NCBI GenBank assembly: GCA_947184155.2
Contig: CAMXCT020003151.1
Coordinates: forward strand, 1-64,000
Source of the DNA: Cladocopium goreaui
Taxonomy: Eukaryota; Sar; Dinophyceae; Suessiales; Symbiodiniaceae
Direction of reading: 5' to 3'
DNA: 64,000 bases
Part shown: piece after piece, positions 10,740 through 23,220 of the stretch
How the letters are laid out: each line of letters begins with the position of its first letter
Position numbering within the stretch: position 1 is the first letter of the stretch
Position numbers and translations under genes: made by a program
Notes under the pieces: generated by a model
The model's database searches: none
Told to the model about the DNA's origin: nothing
What the model saw: the letters and a program-made list of their open reading frames with translations, nothing else

Positions 10740-13060
10740 TAAGCGGATTCTTTTTGAAGGGAAACCAATAATCATGGGTTTTGGGGGTACGCCAAGTTTG
10801 ACGAGCCCCCCCAAAAACATGATTTTCTCTACGAGAATGGCCATAAAATGATGTTCTACAACCCATTCTCAAACAGACCCATATCATCCCATATATCAAA
10901 ATCTTGTTGAAATCATCTCATTGAATCCCATGAATATCCCATATACGGCCCTGATGGATTGTTGGGGCGACACGGTGCGTGGGCAAAAATCTTCGCCACG
11001 ATACAGAATTCACAGTGACACGGTGATCTACAAAAAGCACTGGATGGGGCTAGTTGAAACCAAATGCGATGAATAGCACCCAAATAGCATCACTACAAAG
11101 AGAACAAACACATACATAAATAATAATAAATAAATATAAAAGAACACTTTTTTAATCTCTAACCCCGTTGTCACTGACCTTTTCGTAGTGGGTACTTTTC
11201 TTCCAAGTCAACACCTCATTTTGAAGGGCTAAAGTGCTTTCCGTAGCCGGGCACGAGCTCAAAATATGGAGTGTTTCCAAATTGTTTTTTTAAGCGGGGA
11301 ATGCTATTTGTAGCCCACTCTCACAAAATGCATCAAAATGGCACCATTTAAAGATGAACCCTATCTATCCTTAATTATTTCAGTACCATTGACATCTGGA
11401 TCTATCGAACATATTCGGCATCCTCTTGTTTTTGTTTTAAATTCCTGAGGCATCAGAAACTGCTCGTGTTCCTGAACCTTGTGAGAGCGATGGTAAGGCT
11501 GTTGTCATTTGTGAAAGAATCAATGTTGATCTTGCACGGCCAGGGCAGCTGCCCAATTTCTGATTGAAAGCCACATCAAGTGATCAAAAAACCTTGTTGT
11601 AGCAAGGTTTGGACCTGCCAATTTCTAGTGGGGTGCCAAGGACAGCCATGGATTGCTGCTAAGGCGAGGCCTGTTTGGGTTGGTTGGTGTTTCAATTGAT
11701 CTTGGATTCATGATGGGCTGCTGCATTTTACTTCATAAATTCTCACCATGTAATGGCCCAGACGCTTGTATGGCTTGATCAAAGCATGGTTTCACTGCTG
11801 TTTACCGTCAGGAAAACTGTAGACGCAAGTCCTACATTTTTTAATAGGGGGAATAGGAAAGGAGATAGGATCGCTACATTTTTTTAATGGCACGACATTG
11901 CTACAATTAATGTCAAGTGACGATTAATAAACCCCTCCCGATTAATCAACCACCATTGCCCAAAAAAAAAATGTAATTTAAAAACAGGTGGTCCCCCCAG
12001 ATTAATAAACCGGTGGGCCTACCCCCGATTGATCAATCACCAGTGCTGAAATCCATTTTTTTATCCAACTTTTTTTATTTCCAATTCTATTTATTTCCAA
12101 TTGTTTTTACATTTTTTTTAATCATCATTGTTATACTTCAGGTTTAAGTTGATCATTGAAAATTTCAAAAAACAACTATTCCCCAAATGATCGATTTCTA
12201 ATTAAATTCTTCTTAAAAATCATCAGCTTGGATAGCTCCCAAAGGGTACCCCCCATGAGCCCATGTCCCCCATTAATAATAACCAGGGTTTGCCCCTGAT
12301 TAATCTAACAAATCCAATGGAATCCTATTAAGATCTAATTGACGTAAGCCATCTCCAAAGTTTTATGGTTCAGAGTTGCTTATTATTGGGGGATGGTCAA
12401 GGAAACCAGTCAGAAGGTACCCCCCCTACCTTCTGGGGGGGGTTATTAATCCGGTGTTGGCATTACTTGGGAAGAAATGGTCACCAAAGACGTCTGCCAC
12501 GTGCATATGCCGTGCTCGACTGCTCGGGGTTTCCCTCAACTCGATCAAAACACGCTACAAGAAACACGTGGAGATTCAACACAAAGTTCAAGACGTTCAC
12601 TTTTACAAACCAATGACCTGTGCACAACATACCTTGCTACTACTACTTTTTAAGGGTGGAATATGTGTTTTGCAGTGGCAAAAAAAGGCCTAGCCCTATG
12701 TGGATACTGATATATCCCATTAAATCCCATTAACATGCCAGAAATTTCGTATTCTGGGAGACCCTATGCCATAAACCATCCCCAAAATCACCAATATAAT
12801 GGCTGCTATATATAAGCAATCCCCAAAGTTGAGTAGTTGTTGAGGGCATTGGGCTTCCCCATAAAAAAAGGATGATTCAACATGCTTCAACATCGATTCA
12901 CGTTCGATTCAGATCTCATAAATCTCCTCTAAATCTCCCATAAATAATATCTTCCATAAATAATAATGGTTGAATCGATATATCCACCTTTAAATCTGCC
13001 ATAAATATTGGCTTCACCACGGTTGTTGGGCCCCCCCCCATCACTGGCGCCACGGTTTTT
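10740..13060. other. Intron or intergenic DNA, no supported gene
   Basis: About 2.3 kb of AT-rich sequence. The part at 11940-12420 repeats the word ATTAATCAACC/GATTAATAAACC and CCCCC blocks several times, suggesting a decayed inverted repeat. Frames at 12365-12690 overlap and show no family signature. Confidence 0.4.
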
Positions 13061-13061
13061 C

Positions 13062-13205
13062 TCAGATCTTCCGAGGTACCCGGGCAACGCAGCGCCGCGG
13101 TAAACCGCATAGGGCACCGCAGCGCCGGGCACCGCGTATGGTGCGTGGTGCACCGCGTGGTACGGCAGCGCGGGCGCGGGAGTATAGGCTTGGTGCCGGA
13201 CCTGA
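13062..13205 (-). CDS. Candidate exon, Ala/Pro/Tyr-rich protein
   Basis: This is one of the most GC-rich islands in the window. The minus-strand frame reads QAYTPAPALPYHAVHHAPYA then VPGAAVPYAVYRGAALPGYL, a low-complexity Tyr-Ala-Pro-His segment typical of flexible linkers. A CCACCTTCAG acceptor at about 13206 would start it. A second minus frame (Arg/Ala-rich) is also open across the same bases. No domain is recognisable; I infer an internal exon of a larger minus-strand gene. Confidence 0.35.
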   Translation of the reverse strand, partial: SGPAPSLYSRARAAVPRGAPRTIRGARRCGALCGLPRRCVARVPRKI

Positions 13206-13531
13206 AGGTGGCTGTCCAGGCTTGGTCAACTGGAAATTTCGCAGTAAAGCCATGGTAAAACCACCGTTTTCCCATCTCAATTCTAAGTTTAAGGTTAGGT
13301 TAGTTCATAATCAATGTAGTGTGCGAGCACATATTTCTATAGGTAGGTTAGTTCACAATCCCCAATAAGCCAGTCAGTTACACCCTATATTAACCCATCA
13401 ACAGAGGCATGTTACTACTTTTGCAGTAGCTTTCTCCAAAGAAAGCGATGTCACGAATCACTATTGTAAATGATGGGCTTCGCTTGACAGTTGTATACAG
13501 CAAGTATGAGTTTTTTGCTGAAAATTTGGTA

Positions 13532-13639
13532 TACCCTCTGGTAATTTAACATAGCTATTGAAAATGACCGTTTATAGTGGATTTTCCCATTAAAAATGGT
13601 GGATCTTTCCATAGTTATGTAAACGTTTACCAGAGGGTA
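13532..13639. mobile_element. MITE family A, full copy
   Basis: Left end TACCCTCTGGTAATTTAACA and right end TTTACCAGAGGGTA are inverted. The interior contains ATAGCTATTGAAAATG, a central TAGTGGATTTTCCCATTAAA and ATAGTTATGT, itself near-palindromic. It is 108 bp long and non-coding. Confidence 0.9.
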
Positions 13640-15320
13640 ATAGTATACGACCGAACATGTGCCTAAACATCATTTTTTTTGGCGTGCCCCATCTTTAGAC
13701 AAACTCATGTCTAGCAGCTAGTACCAACTGATAACATCTAGCATCACAAATTGCTTTCCCTGCAATCGCTTCCCCGAAAAAGCATTAAGTATCCACAGAA
13801 ACTATGTTGGATGTAGGCCATTGAAAAACCAATTTTGTAACCATTAACCATGGGGCTGTTTATGGCTTTCCAAATATGTTAATGGTCCCAAATATGTTGT
13901 CTGTCTACCATATTAAACATTTACCATAAGTGAAACCATCGCAAACGAGATTATTCACCTGGAATTGGCTTAGCGTTCACCCTACAAACGCGGGAAAAAT
14001 CAGCACCAGCAACTCATTTTTTTCGGTGGAAAGTCCCTGTTCCACCAGCCATCGATGGGTATGTCTGAAAATGGGGTGGTATATCTAATGTCCATCAATA
14101 GTGGGACATATGATGATTCACATTGATTCACCATTAAAGAAAAACTATCCCACTCGTAGCTCTGTAGGTGTCCTGGGCATTTGTGCTGCCAAATAGATTC
14201 CCTGCAAAGAATGAGATACAGTACCTTGTGCAACAAACAACTTCTACCCTCTGGTAATGAATTATAGATCATTTACCCATGAACAACGGCAATGTTCCAT
14301 AGCTAATGAGTTAAAATTAGAGGGTCAATGGGATCTTTTGATGTTCCACCAACAAAAGGACAAAACATCAACCCACGGATTTTCACCTAACAACCCAGCT
14401 TTACCAAAGAGGTTTGCCCCACTCACCATCTCCAAGTGGGCCTGCAAGACCTGTGGTGCTTGTCCCTGGCCATCCGCAATGCTTGGGATGGTATTTCCTA
14501 CTTCAGGGTGCACTTGAGGTTAATTTTATTGGGTATAACCATGCTTACAATCCCGAAAAAGTTGGGATATGGTGCCATATGGTGCCCTATCACTTTATAC
14601 TATAGTCATATATATATATATATATCTATCTATCTACTGAGAACTGGAACTGCACTTCCAAGTATGGATCTCCACGTACTAAAGGGACTGAAGTTACTGA
14701 AGAAGAGGGAACTCACAGAATAATTTTGGGCAACAAACAGTATTGGATCTTGCCAAGTTCGAGTTCCAGCTTGCTTAATCGGCCTGATGTCAGTTGGATG
14801 GATAAACATAGGCCACCACCAATCCTGCCCCTCATGTTGCAATCTTTTTTGGCATCCACTGGGTTCCTATTTTTTTTCATGCGTGTCAACATCATCCAAG
14901 ACATATATGTGCACAGCAAAACCTTGGGATTGTGAATGGTGATACACTTCAACAGCGCAGGAATACAAGTTGCAAATTGTGTGTATATATATATATCTAT
15001 CTGTATATACATACATACATACATATATATATATATATGTATAGAGAGAGAGAGAACCTGCACAAATAGATGTAAAAACACACATATGTACAATACCATA
15101 CTATGATACAATATCGTTCATGCAATCTAGACAGAATGTGTATGTATATAATTATATGGCAGTGTGTCAAAACCTTGTACCCCTGGTGAACATCAAAATA
15201 GCTGGTAAATGGATGTTCATCCCATTAAAAATGGTATTAATAGGTATTGATCCATACCCATATATATACAGGTTTATCATGGTTCTCCCATCATTTTCCC
15301 TATCTGCTGGATCTTTTCCC
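13640..15320. other. Non-coding, with MITE fragments and microsatellites
   Basis: Holds a family C-like start (GTCTGAAAATGGGG) near 14065, a diverged family A copy at 14245-14327, and TA/CATA/GA microsatellites at 14608-14635 and 14985-15055. Overlapping frames at 14325-14723 on both strands are not supported by motifs. Confidence 0.45.
14245..14327. mobile_element. MITE family A, decayed copy
   Basis: TACCCTCTGGTAATGAATTA at the left and AAAATTAGAGGGT at the right are inverted remnants of the family A ends, with ATTTACCCATGAACAA and CCATAGCTAATGAG between them. Confidence 0.5.
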
Positions 15321-15323
15321 CGC

Positions 15324-15390
15324 CTGAGATCGCAGCACCGGAGCAGGGCCAGCAGGGCCAGCAGGGCCCGGCACCACCGAGCAGGGTACC
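15324..15390 (-). CDS. Candidate 67-nt exon with GC donor, Pro/Gly/Ala-rich
   Basis: The minus strand shows an acceptor GCTCCACCAG then an open stretch coding VVPGPAGPAGPAPVLRSQ, ending CTCAG before GCGGGG, a GC-type donor. Nearby exons at 18777-18828 and 13062-13205 have the same Pro/Ala/Gly character, so they may belong to one linker-rich protein. The plus strand is also open here (an EQGQQGQQGPAPP frame); splice signals favour minus. Confidence 0.35.
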
Positions 15391-15486
15391 TGGTGGAGCC
15401 CAGGTGTTTCGTAGCGGTGCAATTGAATTTCATATTGAATATATCATATAATGTATATATAGGCTCGTCCCTGCTACCACATACGA

Positions 15487-15637
15487 TGGGGTGGAGGGGT
15501 GGGGTGGGATGTTAACGTTCATGTGAACTTGCAGAAGCAGTTGATGCTACGCACACGCGGGGTGGGGGGCGGGGGGGGGTGGGATGTTAACGTTCATGTG
15601 AACTTGCAGAAGTAGTTGATGCTACGCACACGCGGGG
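15487..15637. repeat. G-rich dispersed minisatellite, 2 units (~75 bp)
   Basis: Two units of GGGGTGGGATGTTAACGTTC, followed by ATGTGAACTTGCAGAAG.AG and TTGATGCTACGCACACGCGG. The core GTTAACGTTCATGT recurs in arrays at 26579, 32840 and 33961, marking one dispersed family. Confidence 0.85.
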
Positions 15638-15721
15638 AGCTGCTGTGAAGAGACAGAAAAACAAAACTGGTCTCACATGTTTCTCGGAAGATCCTCAAAC
15701 ACCGTGTTCGTGTTCATACTA

Positions 15722-15760
15722 ATGCTGCTGCTGCTGATGATGATGATGATGGTGATGATG

Positions 15761-15795
<35 letters not shown>

Positions 15796-15893
15796 CTGAT
15801 GCTGATGCTGATGATGAGGGTGATGATGATGATGATTATGATGATGATGATGATGATGATGATGATGTGATGATGATGATGATGATGATGACC
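15722..15893. repeat. TGA/TGC trinucleotide microsatellite
   Basis: About 170 bp of GAT/GCT triplets with a few single-base slips. It is followed by AATTCCGCGACTAAATTTCG and CACGGAATGGACAAG, a short imperfect inverted pair. Confidence 0.9.
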
Positions 15894-16012
15894 CTAATGA
15901 AACTTGTCAATTCCGCGACTAAATTTCGTCACGGAATGGACAAGTTTTACCAACCTAACTCAGGTTTGCGCGGTTCCAAGAGCAGGGACGAGGCTATATA
16001 TACTGGTTGGTG

Positions 16013-16085
16013 GTTTTAGCCATCTTGAAAAATATGAAAGTTAATGGGTCGGATTATCCCATATATTATGGGAATATATATATAA
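16013..16085. mobile_element. MITE family B, right-truncated copy
   Basis: Starts CTGGTTGGTGGTTTTAGCCA and continues through the GAAAAATATGAAAGTTAATG segment to TATCCCATATATTATGGGAA, then dissolves into a TA microsatellite that extends to about 16285. Confidence 0.75.
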
Positions 16086-16494
16086 TATACTATGAATCAA
16101 TATAATATAATATTTTTTAGTTCTGATGTAAATTTCTGAACTGATGCATTCGGTATATATATATGTAGATTTGTATAATGTATATATATATATATATACA
16201 CATTATGTAAATAGAATTATGTAATTATATGTGTATATATATATATGTATATGTAAATCTATCTATCTATATATATATATCACTTGTTTTCACTTTATGT
16301 AATATGAATAAGTGTTTCAGAGTCTGGGTCAACCTTCCACGCCAGAAACAGGTTTTTACCCGATTCTCATCCCCGCTTTTTCTGCAAAACGGTTGATGAT
16401 CCGTGTGAAAGTCCAACTTGGAACGGGTCCAAATGGGGGGACGGCCACATTTGGGGAACTTCACCAGGCTTGACCATTGCTGGTTGCATCCTAT

Positions 16495-16594
16495 CAGGTT
16501 GGTGGTATACCTACCCCTCTGAAAAATATTAGTCAATGGGAAGGATTATCCCTTATATTTTGGAAAATTAAACATGTTTGAAACCACCAACCAG
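16495..16594. mobile_element. MITE family B, full copy (variant)
   Basis: Left end CAGGTTGGTGGTATACCTAC, right end TTTGAAACCACCAACCAG. The left arm reads CTACCCCTCTGAAAAATATT, a sub-type shared with copies at 26332 and 49958. Confidence 0.85.
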
Positions 16595-16599
16595 CTATC

Positions 16600-17275
16600 T
16601 TTTGGATTCTTTTGAAGGTCAAAAACTATGGGCCAACCTTGCTGAAATCCAGGTATTTTCATGTGGATCTTCACTTTGGCCCCGATCCAGCAGCACCTGC
16701 TGATATACCACGGATGCAGTTGGGATCAGAATCGGATGCCCCTGGCGTTTGACGTGTGGCTGTCTTGGTTTATTCAAAGCCGGGACCTCAATGATTCATC
16801 TCCCAAAACGGTCTGTTCAAACCCCGAAGTGCCAAGTTTTGAGCATTCCACTAATTCTGAAACGGCCATGCTAGACCATTCCAGTATTTTTATGTATTTT
16901 TTCCAGTTCCCTGCAAGATGGTCATGCTTTTTCAACACGTAAGACACTTCTGAGTACCTCAAAATGCGTGGAAAAAACAGCGACACTTGTCATGGTCAAG
17001 ACATCCCACCTGTAGTATTATGTGGTCATGTGATCTTGGCAAAACCGTTTGAAGGGCGTTTCAAATTTCCGGATGTACATCATCAGCCTGGGATATGAGA
17101 CATAGATTGAGAGATAATCATGATCCTTAAAATGCCTTAAATGCACACTCCGCACATTCCGCCCGTATTTGCATAAAAATGATGGCCGTCTCCCCTGAAA
17201 TATCACCCTGTATCCACATTTTAGAGCACCAAAATCCAGGACACAAATTGGCGGATTTGGGAATCTTCCGAAAAT
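16600..17275. other. No supported gene
   Basis: Moderately AT-rich single-copy sequence. Open frames on both strands overlap each other without recognisable domains. Confidence 0.35.
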
Positions 17276-17279
17276 GCTG

Positions 17280-17368
17280 GCAGATCAACTTGGCAGTTTG
17301 GGATCCTGGTTGATCTGGAATCCCGCCTGCTGGGCCGCTTCTCGTGCATGGCCCTGTCCACGATGCCA
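17280..17368 (-). CDS. Candidate exon, hypothetical protein
   Basis: On the minus strand an acceptor ACGCCAG at 17369 precedes a frame reading GIVDRAMHEKRPSRRDSRST, charged and helix-like, in a GC-rich island. Two other minus frames are also open, so the frame is tentative, and the donor was not resolved. Confidence 0.3.
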
Positions 17369-17790
17369 CTGGCGTGGGTAATCCCATTTCTTTTTCTGGA
17401 AACAAAAAAAATGTTCCTATCGGGAACGACAATTCCTGCTGGAATTTTGTTGCTAATCTTTTTTGAAAAGGATCTCCGAAGCCTCAGGCATAGGCATAGT
17501 TTCTTCTGGGGATACGCAACACCTGAAATGAAATTTGCGGAAATATGCACATAAGGGACAAAACAATAAGGCCAAATCATACTGTTGTCTCTCAGGACGC
17601 TTTGTCTCACAGTCCATTACCATCTACCAGTCAGATGGACAAACAGCAAAATCGGGTGATCTGACAGATAAATTCACGTGCATGAGTTTAAGTTCACAAG
17701 GATCCGAGCTGAGAAGTGCAACACCCCAAAGAAAACTCATTCATGAAAGGACACTTGAGAACCATCAACACATACTGTAAGATTGGTCAA

Positions 17791-17910
17791 ACCTAATAAC
17801 ATCTAATAACATCTAATAACATCTAATAACATCTAATAACATCTAATAACATCTAATAACATCTAATAACATCTAATAACATCTAATAACATCTAATAAC
17901 ATCTAATAAC
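17791..17910. repeat. 10-bp tandem repeat ATCTAATAAC x 12
   Basis: Twelve head-to-tail 10-bp units, eleven identical (ATCTAATAAC) and the first reading ACCTAATAAC. Perfect homogeneity suggests recent expansion. Confidence 0.95.
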
Positions 17911-18770
17911 CCTAAACCAGCACAGACAATTAAGATAAATAAACCTCTCTTGCAGCCGAATTTTCAGCAAGGACAGATGCCTTGGTGTTGTGCAATCCAC
18001 AATGTCATTGCTCAACTATAATATAGATTACTATAAAACATACATAGTATATATATATATATGTATAGATAGACATAGATATATAGATTACTATACTATG
18101 TTTTATATATAGATTATATAGACATATATTATATAGACATAAAAACATATGCATGCTTGAAATACGCCTGTAGGTGTTCACCTTCACATCGTCCCATTGT
18201 TGGGCCACCCCTGGGTGATACCAACGGTGCTGGCTGCATCCCTTGGTTTGTTTGATGGTTTTTATTGGTCAAATTGGTTGAATTGCTACACTGTCTCTGC
18301 TAATTGCATCATGTAGCTATTGCATGCTATTGCTTGGATAGAGCATGATTAATCCCATCATCCTTACCTGAAATAATCCAGAAAAATGGCATGGAATACA
18401 ACACCGAACCAATTTCTTGGGCTACCAAAAACGAATTACGCAACAAATCGCATGAGGAAATTGGAATCCATGGTGCCCATTGGGGGATTCGCATCTCCAT
18501 ATTTACATGGCCATCTGGAGGATACACACACCAAAGCGAAAACATCCATGAATCAAGACCTAGATTGATCCCTAACCATATAATAATTTGGGGATGGGTC
18601 AAAACCCTGGTACCTGGTGAACATCAAAATAGCTGGTAAATGGATGTTCATCCCACTAAAAATGTATCTATAGGTATTGATCCATAGCCATTTAAGACTC
18701 ATCATTTAATATACATAAGATTACCATGATCATAGTCCCATGCTCAGGGGGCATCCGGCATCCTGAAAAC
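17911..18770. other. Non-coding with TA/TATAGA repeats
   Basis: AT-rich microsatellites at 18040-18140. The segment near 18599-18690 (CCTGG..CCTGGTGAACATCAAAAT, GATGTTCATCCCA.TAAAAAT) closely matches 15176-15250, so it is a dispersed repeat of about 80 bp. No exon is supported. Confidence 0.5.
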
Positions 18771-18776
18771 ACATGC

Positions 18777-18828
18777 CTGCGCCGATGAAACCGAGACCGG
18801 GCCAGGAAAGGGCCCTGGTGCCGCGGAG
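18777..18828 (-). CDS. Candidate 52-nt exon with GC donor
   Basis: Minus-strand acceptor TTGTTGGTTAG at 18829, then a frame coding SAAPGPFPGPVSVSSAQ, ending GCGCAG before GCATGT (GC donor). Small size, Pro/Ser/Ala composition and the GC donor resemble the 15.3-kb exon, which would lie downstream in the same transcript. Confidence 0.35.
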
Positions 18829-18829
18829 C

Positions 18830-20220
18830 TAACCAACAAAAAAAGGAAAGGTCTGACCAAAAGCATCCAAAAGCTATATTTTACCAACATAGATTGATGG
18901 TTTAATAATTAAATATCAGTTATTCTCTCTGGATGTATCATGATTTAACCATATTTAACCAAGAAGAATTCGTGGTTTTACAAATCAGCATGAGGATCTA
19001 TCCAATGCTGAATTCACCAAGAGACACCTACTGTCTGGGTTTCACCATTCTTTTCTTCCCCAGACCCTCTAAGTAGCCATAAAAGTTGGCGTCTTTTTTT
19101 TTTTGCAATTTTACCATTCTTGTTGAGGTCTTTGCAGGGTCGCTTTAAAACTGGCATCTGGACAAGATGCAATCAATCCCGAAGCTGATTTGAGACACAC
19201 TGGATTTTTAAATGATGTCTCTAGTGCTAAAAAGACAAATCCTGCAACTGTGATAGATACAGCCACTGAATATGGGATATGATCTATAGCACCAGCAATA
19301 CTTGGTCAAACAAAAACACTAAACATACGGATCCAAACAGAGATTTGCAACAGCCGGGTAGACACAACCAACATATGCAGTCATGTCAAAATGTATTACA
19401 TTAATACATACATTATATACACATGATTGCATGATCACTTGAATTACATGTGTACAATATGCGAATGTGCTCAACTCCAAACTATGGTATATAAAGCTTT
19501 GGTCATCCTTATGTGACTATGTCATTCGGGAATCCGAATACATCATGGATATATAAATCCGTATACCCTCTGGTTATTTAACATAGCCATGGAACATGGC
19601 CCATAGAAATAGATGGTTTACCATGGTTTACCTATTAAAAATGGTGAATTCCCAAGGTTTACGCTGGATGGAATCACCTACAGTTTGTTTCATGGGTGTT
19701 TAAAAAGGTGCCTTTCATGGTGTTTCGTGGTCTGAATCATGGTGTTTAATAAGGTTCAAACACGGAATATGATAGATGATGATAGATGTATGTGTCTGAA
19801 AATCGGATTTAGCCCTATAGGTAAGCACTTTGATGGCGAACTTGATGACAAACCATGGGATTTTGGGGGTAGCCCACACGATTAGGGATAGCAGCCCCAA
19901 AATAGAGAACGGACGGTTGGAAAGCTGCATGAGGTAAATATCATCTGTACCATCCCGGCAAAAATACTCTTCATTTGGGGACCCCTATACATTGTAGCCA
20001 CACATGTGCATGGAGTCTACAGGGTTATGAATGATTTTGATAGCTGAACAACACAAAATCCGGGCATGTCTGCACATGTCTATGTCTCCATCACTTGACC
20101 AATACACAAAAAAAGGGACGTAGTACGAGTACGACCAAACACCAAAATCGACATGTCCCATCTCCAGGGGATTTGTGGATAGTTGGGATGGTGCTTTACC
20201 ACATTAATGACATTCTATAC
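18830..20220. other. Non-coding with MITE half-copy
   Basis: AT-rich. At 19563 a family A left end (TACCCTCTGGTTATTTAACA) runs for about 100 bp without its partner end. No exon is supported. Confidence 0.45.
19563..19665. mobile_element. MITE family A, left part only
   Basis: Carries TACCCTCTGGTTATTTAACA, the ATGGCCCATAGAAATAGATG variant and TATTAAAAATGGTGAATTCC. The right terminus TTACCAGAGGGTA is absent. Confidence 0.6.
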
Positions 20221-20222
20221 AT

Positions 20223-20325
20223 TACCCTCTGGTAATTTAACATAGCTATTGAAAATGGCCATTTATAGTGGATTTTCCCATTGAAAATGGTGGTTTTCCA
20301 AAGTTATGTTAGTTTACCAGAGGGT
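20223..20325. mobile_element. MITE family A, full copy
   Basis: TACCCTCTGGTAATTTAACA to AGTTTACCAGAGGGTA, 103 bp. The first ~60 bp are almost identical to the copy at 13532, suggesting recent common origin. Confidence 0.9.
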
Positions 20326-20329
20326 ACTC

Positions 20330-22965
20330 ATGTTTCGGTATCACCAAACAATGCTGAGCTGTTTTTAGCTGAGGCGCTCATGATGCGAAGCTGGAAGCTG
20401 AGAGGAACACCAGGAGGTTATGGCTTGCACATCGACACGTGTTCTGAAACGTCTCATCCAGATCTCGGAAATCTCTTGTGATTACAGTATGTGTTGCCTC
20501 TATCTTCGTCCGTTGCTTAAATTCCACACACGTTCCATATCTCAAGATATGCTGTCATTGCAGGATTGTCGCATGCTGTCGCACAGACTTGGTAAAGGGG
20601 AAGCCGTTGAAGTATGTTGAAGTCGATTCTGACTACTGAGAAGCACTCTTGTGGTGCCTTTTTTCAGCTGCAAGGCCAAGGATAGCGATTTTTGGCTGAA
20701 TTCCATCCGTTGCGAAAATTGGATGCATCATATCAATCATATGCGGGGTTAGTTTATACGACATACTGCTCCTGCAATGTTGCACCATGTTCTTCCAAAA
20801 GAAGGCTTGTATTCAATTTGTCTGACTAACATCTAGAATGGTTTCTGCTGAATTTGTCTGCACAACTTAAAGCCCTCACACGAATCAGTTTCTCTGGATG
20901 TTGAGATGCTTGGAAAAGGGGAGGGCCGCGCTTCTCAGCACCCTACTAAGAATCTGAGTGCACGAGTCATGACCCACAAAAAAAGGTACCATGACTCAGT
21001 ACTAAGACTCATGGCAAACAACCTTCATGCCAAAGAGCCAATGAACATTTAAGTTCTTGATCGTTTTGGGATGGCATTGGAATGTACTGGGATGGTTTTA
21101 GATGAATTTTTGAACATTGCTGAACCAAGCACAGCTCCTGGAACAGCGACACCAAAAAGAGGAGAACTGCAGCACTGTCTCAGTGCTAGGAGTCAATACT
21201 GGAGAATGAATGAATGAATGGCAACATATAGCCAATAGATCTTGAAACTATGCTCCAATTTTATTGCTTCATCTGCAAGATTCCTGGGTCTTGAAACATC
21301 ATTATAACTATAACTATAACATACTATAACCAAAATCATGGAGTCCCAGGGCGCAGACTCTGTTTTGGTCTTCGGAAGAGCTCTGCCGTCGGGATACCAA
21401 GGAACCAGTTACGATCCAACTTCGGCCAAGCATTGGCAAGGAGATAATGAGATAGGTGTACAAACAAATTGAATGGATAATTTTGATGAGTTTCTGCACT
21501 TCCAAAAAGGTATCTTGAAATTAGTTTCTGCAGTTTCAATCTATGCATTTAGTTCAGCAGAAAGATCGAATTGATCCAAATGACTCAAAACTGGGTTTGA
21601 AAAGGAGCCGGACTAGTAGAGGAATAGGAAACTAGTAGACCTCTCAAACTTTAGGATCGTAGGCCCCACTCTATGGCCCACCGGATCGCGGTCGCCACTG
21701 AATCCCCCTCAAAAAAGTACATGAAAACTCGCCGTTATAGATGATCATCCCGAAAAATATGATGTTCATGGGTGTTGTGGTTGTTGTTGTTGTTGCTGCT
21801 GCTGCTGTTGTTGTCGCCATCATCAAAACATATCTGAGGATGATTTCTTTGTCGTATCAACACATTGATTACACGGTGGATATCGATTTTTCTAAGCATG
21901 GAAGGGTTGTGGGGATCATTTCGGCAGCTGCATTTTTGACAAACATGACGGCTAAATCAAGTGACATCAACCACAATGGCATTCCTGGAATTTCTACCGC
22001 AGATCCGATCCTTCAAAATATCTCGGGGTGGCCATCTCAAAACTAGGCGCTGCAAACTGCGATGACTTCTCCAAGATTGAACATGGATGAAACATGATGA
22101 ACACATATAAGCAACAAGAATTGCAGTTCATGATTGTTTGAAGGAAAAAAACACACGTAGTAAAACAGTGTCAGTCCTGGGGTCCTGGAAGACGTCTCTA
22201 GTTTTGAGACCACCCAGCTTGAAACTTCGACGACGTTCCGCAGGTTCTGCTCGCATCTTTGCCCTGGCAGATGGACGTCTGGGCTAAGCTGGACCCAAAA
22301 GCATGGACAGCAGCATTAATGAGCTTTGTGTTGTTATTAAAGCGGCATGAAGCGACAATAAAGCAACAGTTCCAATGAATAACCTTGGCTACATTCAAGA
22401 CAAGGTGATAGGACATGATTCAAATCCTCCAACTACTGCCTGACCCAAATTGACGAACATCCCAACTCTTTTGTCATTAGTCCGCCAGGCGCCAGTTTCC
22501 TGTTGAATTCTGGTGGCCTTTTTGTTGCATCACATTCCCAAGTCGAAGACTAACTCCTCATCATCATCCAGGTTCAGAATGGTTGGCACAAATTCCTGCA
22601 GCTGCCAGGATTTCAGTGTGGAAAAAGGGCAGGATTTCGGGATGATTCACCAACGCGGGGGATCACCGCGGTGAAGGTGGGATGTCATGGCATGTCATGG
22701 CCCCGGACGGTGTGGTGCCGGTCTCATCCATCAAGGGGCCATCATTTACAGTTTATCTATGATGGACACTCACTTAGAACATCATGTGTTTCCAAGATTT
22801 CCAACCCTTTATTACTTAGAACATAAACGTTCTTTCAGTGCAAGTCCGCCAATATCATAGGGGTACCCCCAGTCATCATCCATTTTATTTTAGGATTTTC
22901 CACTATAAACCATCCAGCTATTGGAGGTACCTCCATTTATGGAAACCCCCAGATGGGCTTAGATC
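20330..22965. other. No firmly supported gene; weak island at 20355-20400
   Basis: At 20355-20400 the plus strand has TTTTTAG then AEALMMRSWKLRGTPGG before GTTATG, a possible small exon on the opposite strand to its neighbours. A plus frame at 21741-22046 reads through a GTT/GCT microsatellite (21776-21815) and is doubtful. The rest is single-copy AT-rich DNA. Confidence 0.3.
22858..22953. mobile_element. MITE family D, reverse-orientation partial copy
   Basis: GGGGTACCCCCAGTCATCAT, an internal TTTTAGGATTTTCCACTATA and AAACCATCCAGCTATTGGAG, ending CCATTTATGGAAACCCCC. It matches the copy at 53954-54052 over most of its length. Confidence 0.6.
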
Positions 22966-22974
22966 AACTCCCTG

Positions 22975-23009
22975 GTTTCGCGCAGCCAGTGCAGCCTCTG
23001 CGTCTTGGC
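22975..23009 (-). CDS. Candidate small exon, helical segment
   Basis: Minus-strand acceptor GACCCACTCCAG at 23010 followed by AKTQRLHWLRETRE, a charged amphipathic helix. The plus strand also reads sensibly (FAQPVQPLRLGLEWVREW), so the strand is uncertain. I prefer minus because of the splice signal and the strand of its neighbours. Confidence 0.25.
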
Positions 23010-23084
23010 CTGGAGTGGGTCAGAGAATGGGCTGATGTGACAGGATCAAAACAAATACATCATATAAGAGGAAAACCATGTAGT

Positions 23085-23220
23085 GTATATATATATATAC
23101 AACTTAAATATAAATATATTATTTAAAATAATATATAATTAATATATGTACAATTGTGTATATCAAATATTGTGTAAAGAATAGTATACAGTAATAAAAA
23201 TATATATATATTATGATGTA
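23085..23220. repeat. AT-rich low-complexity block
   Basis: TATA runs and ATAATATA words over about 130 bp. Downstream, 23240-23320 is a GC-rich island open in two minus frames that I could not resolve. Confidence 0.6.

Noticed and set aside
17791-17910. CRISPR array or telomere repeat
   Set aside because: Units are 10 bp without spacers, and neither TTTAGGG-type units nor a chromosome end is present.
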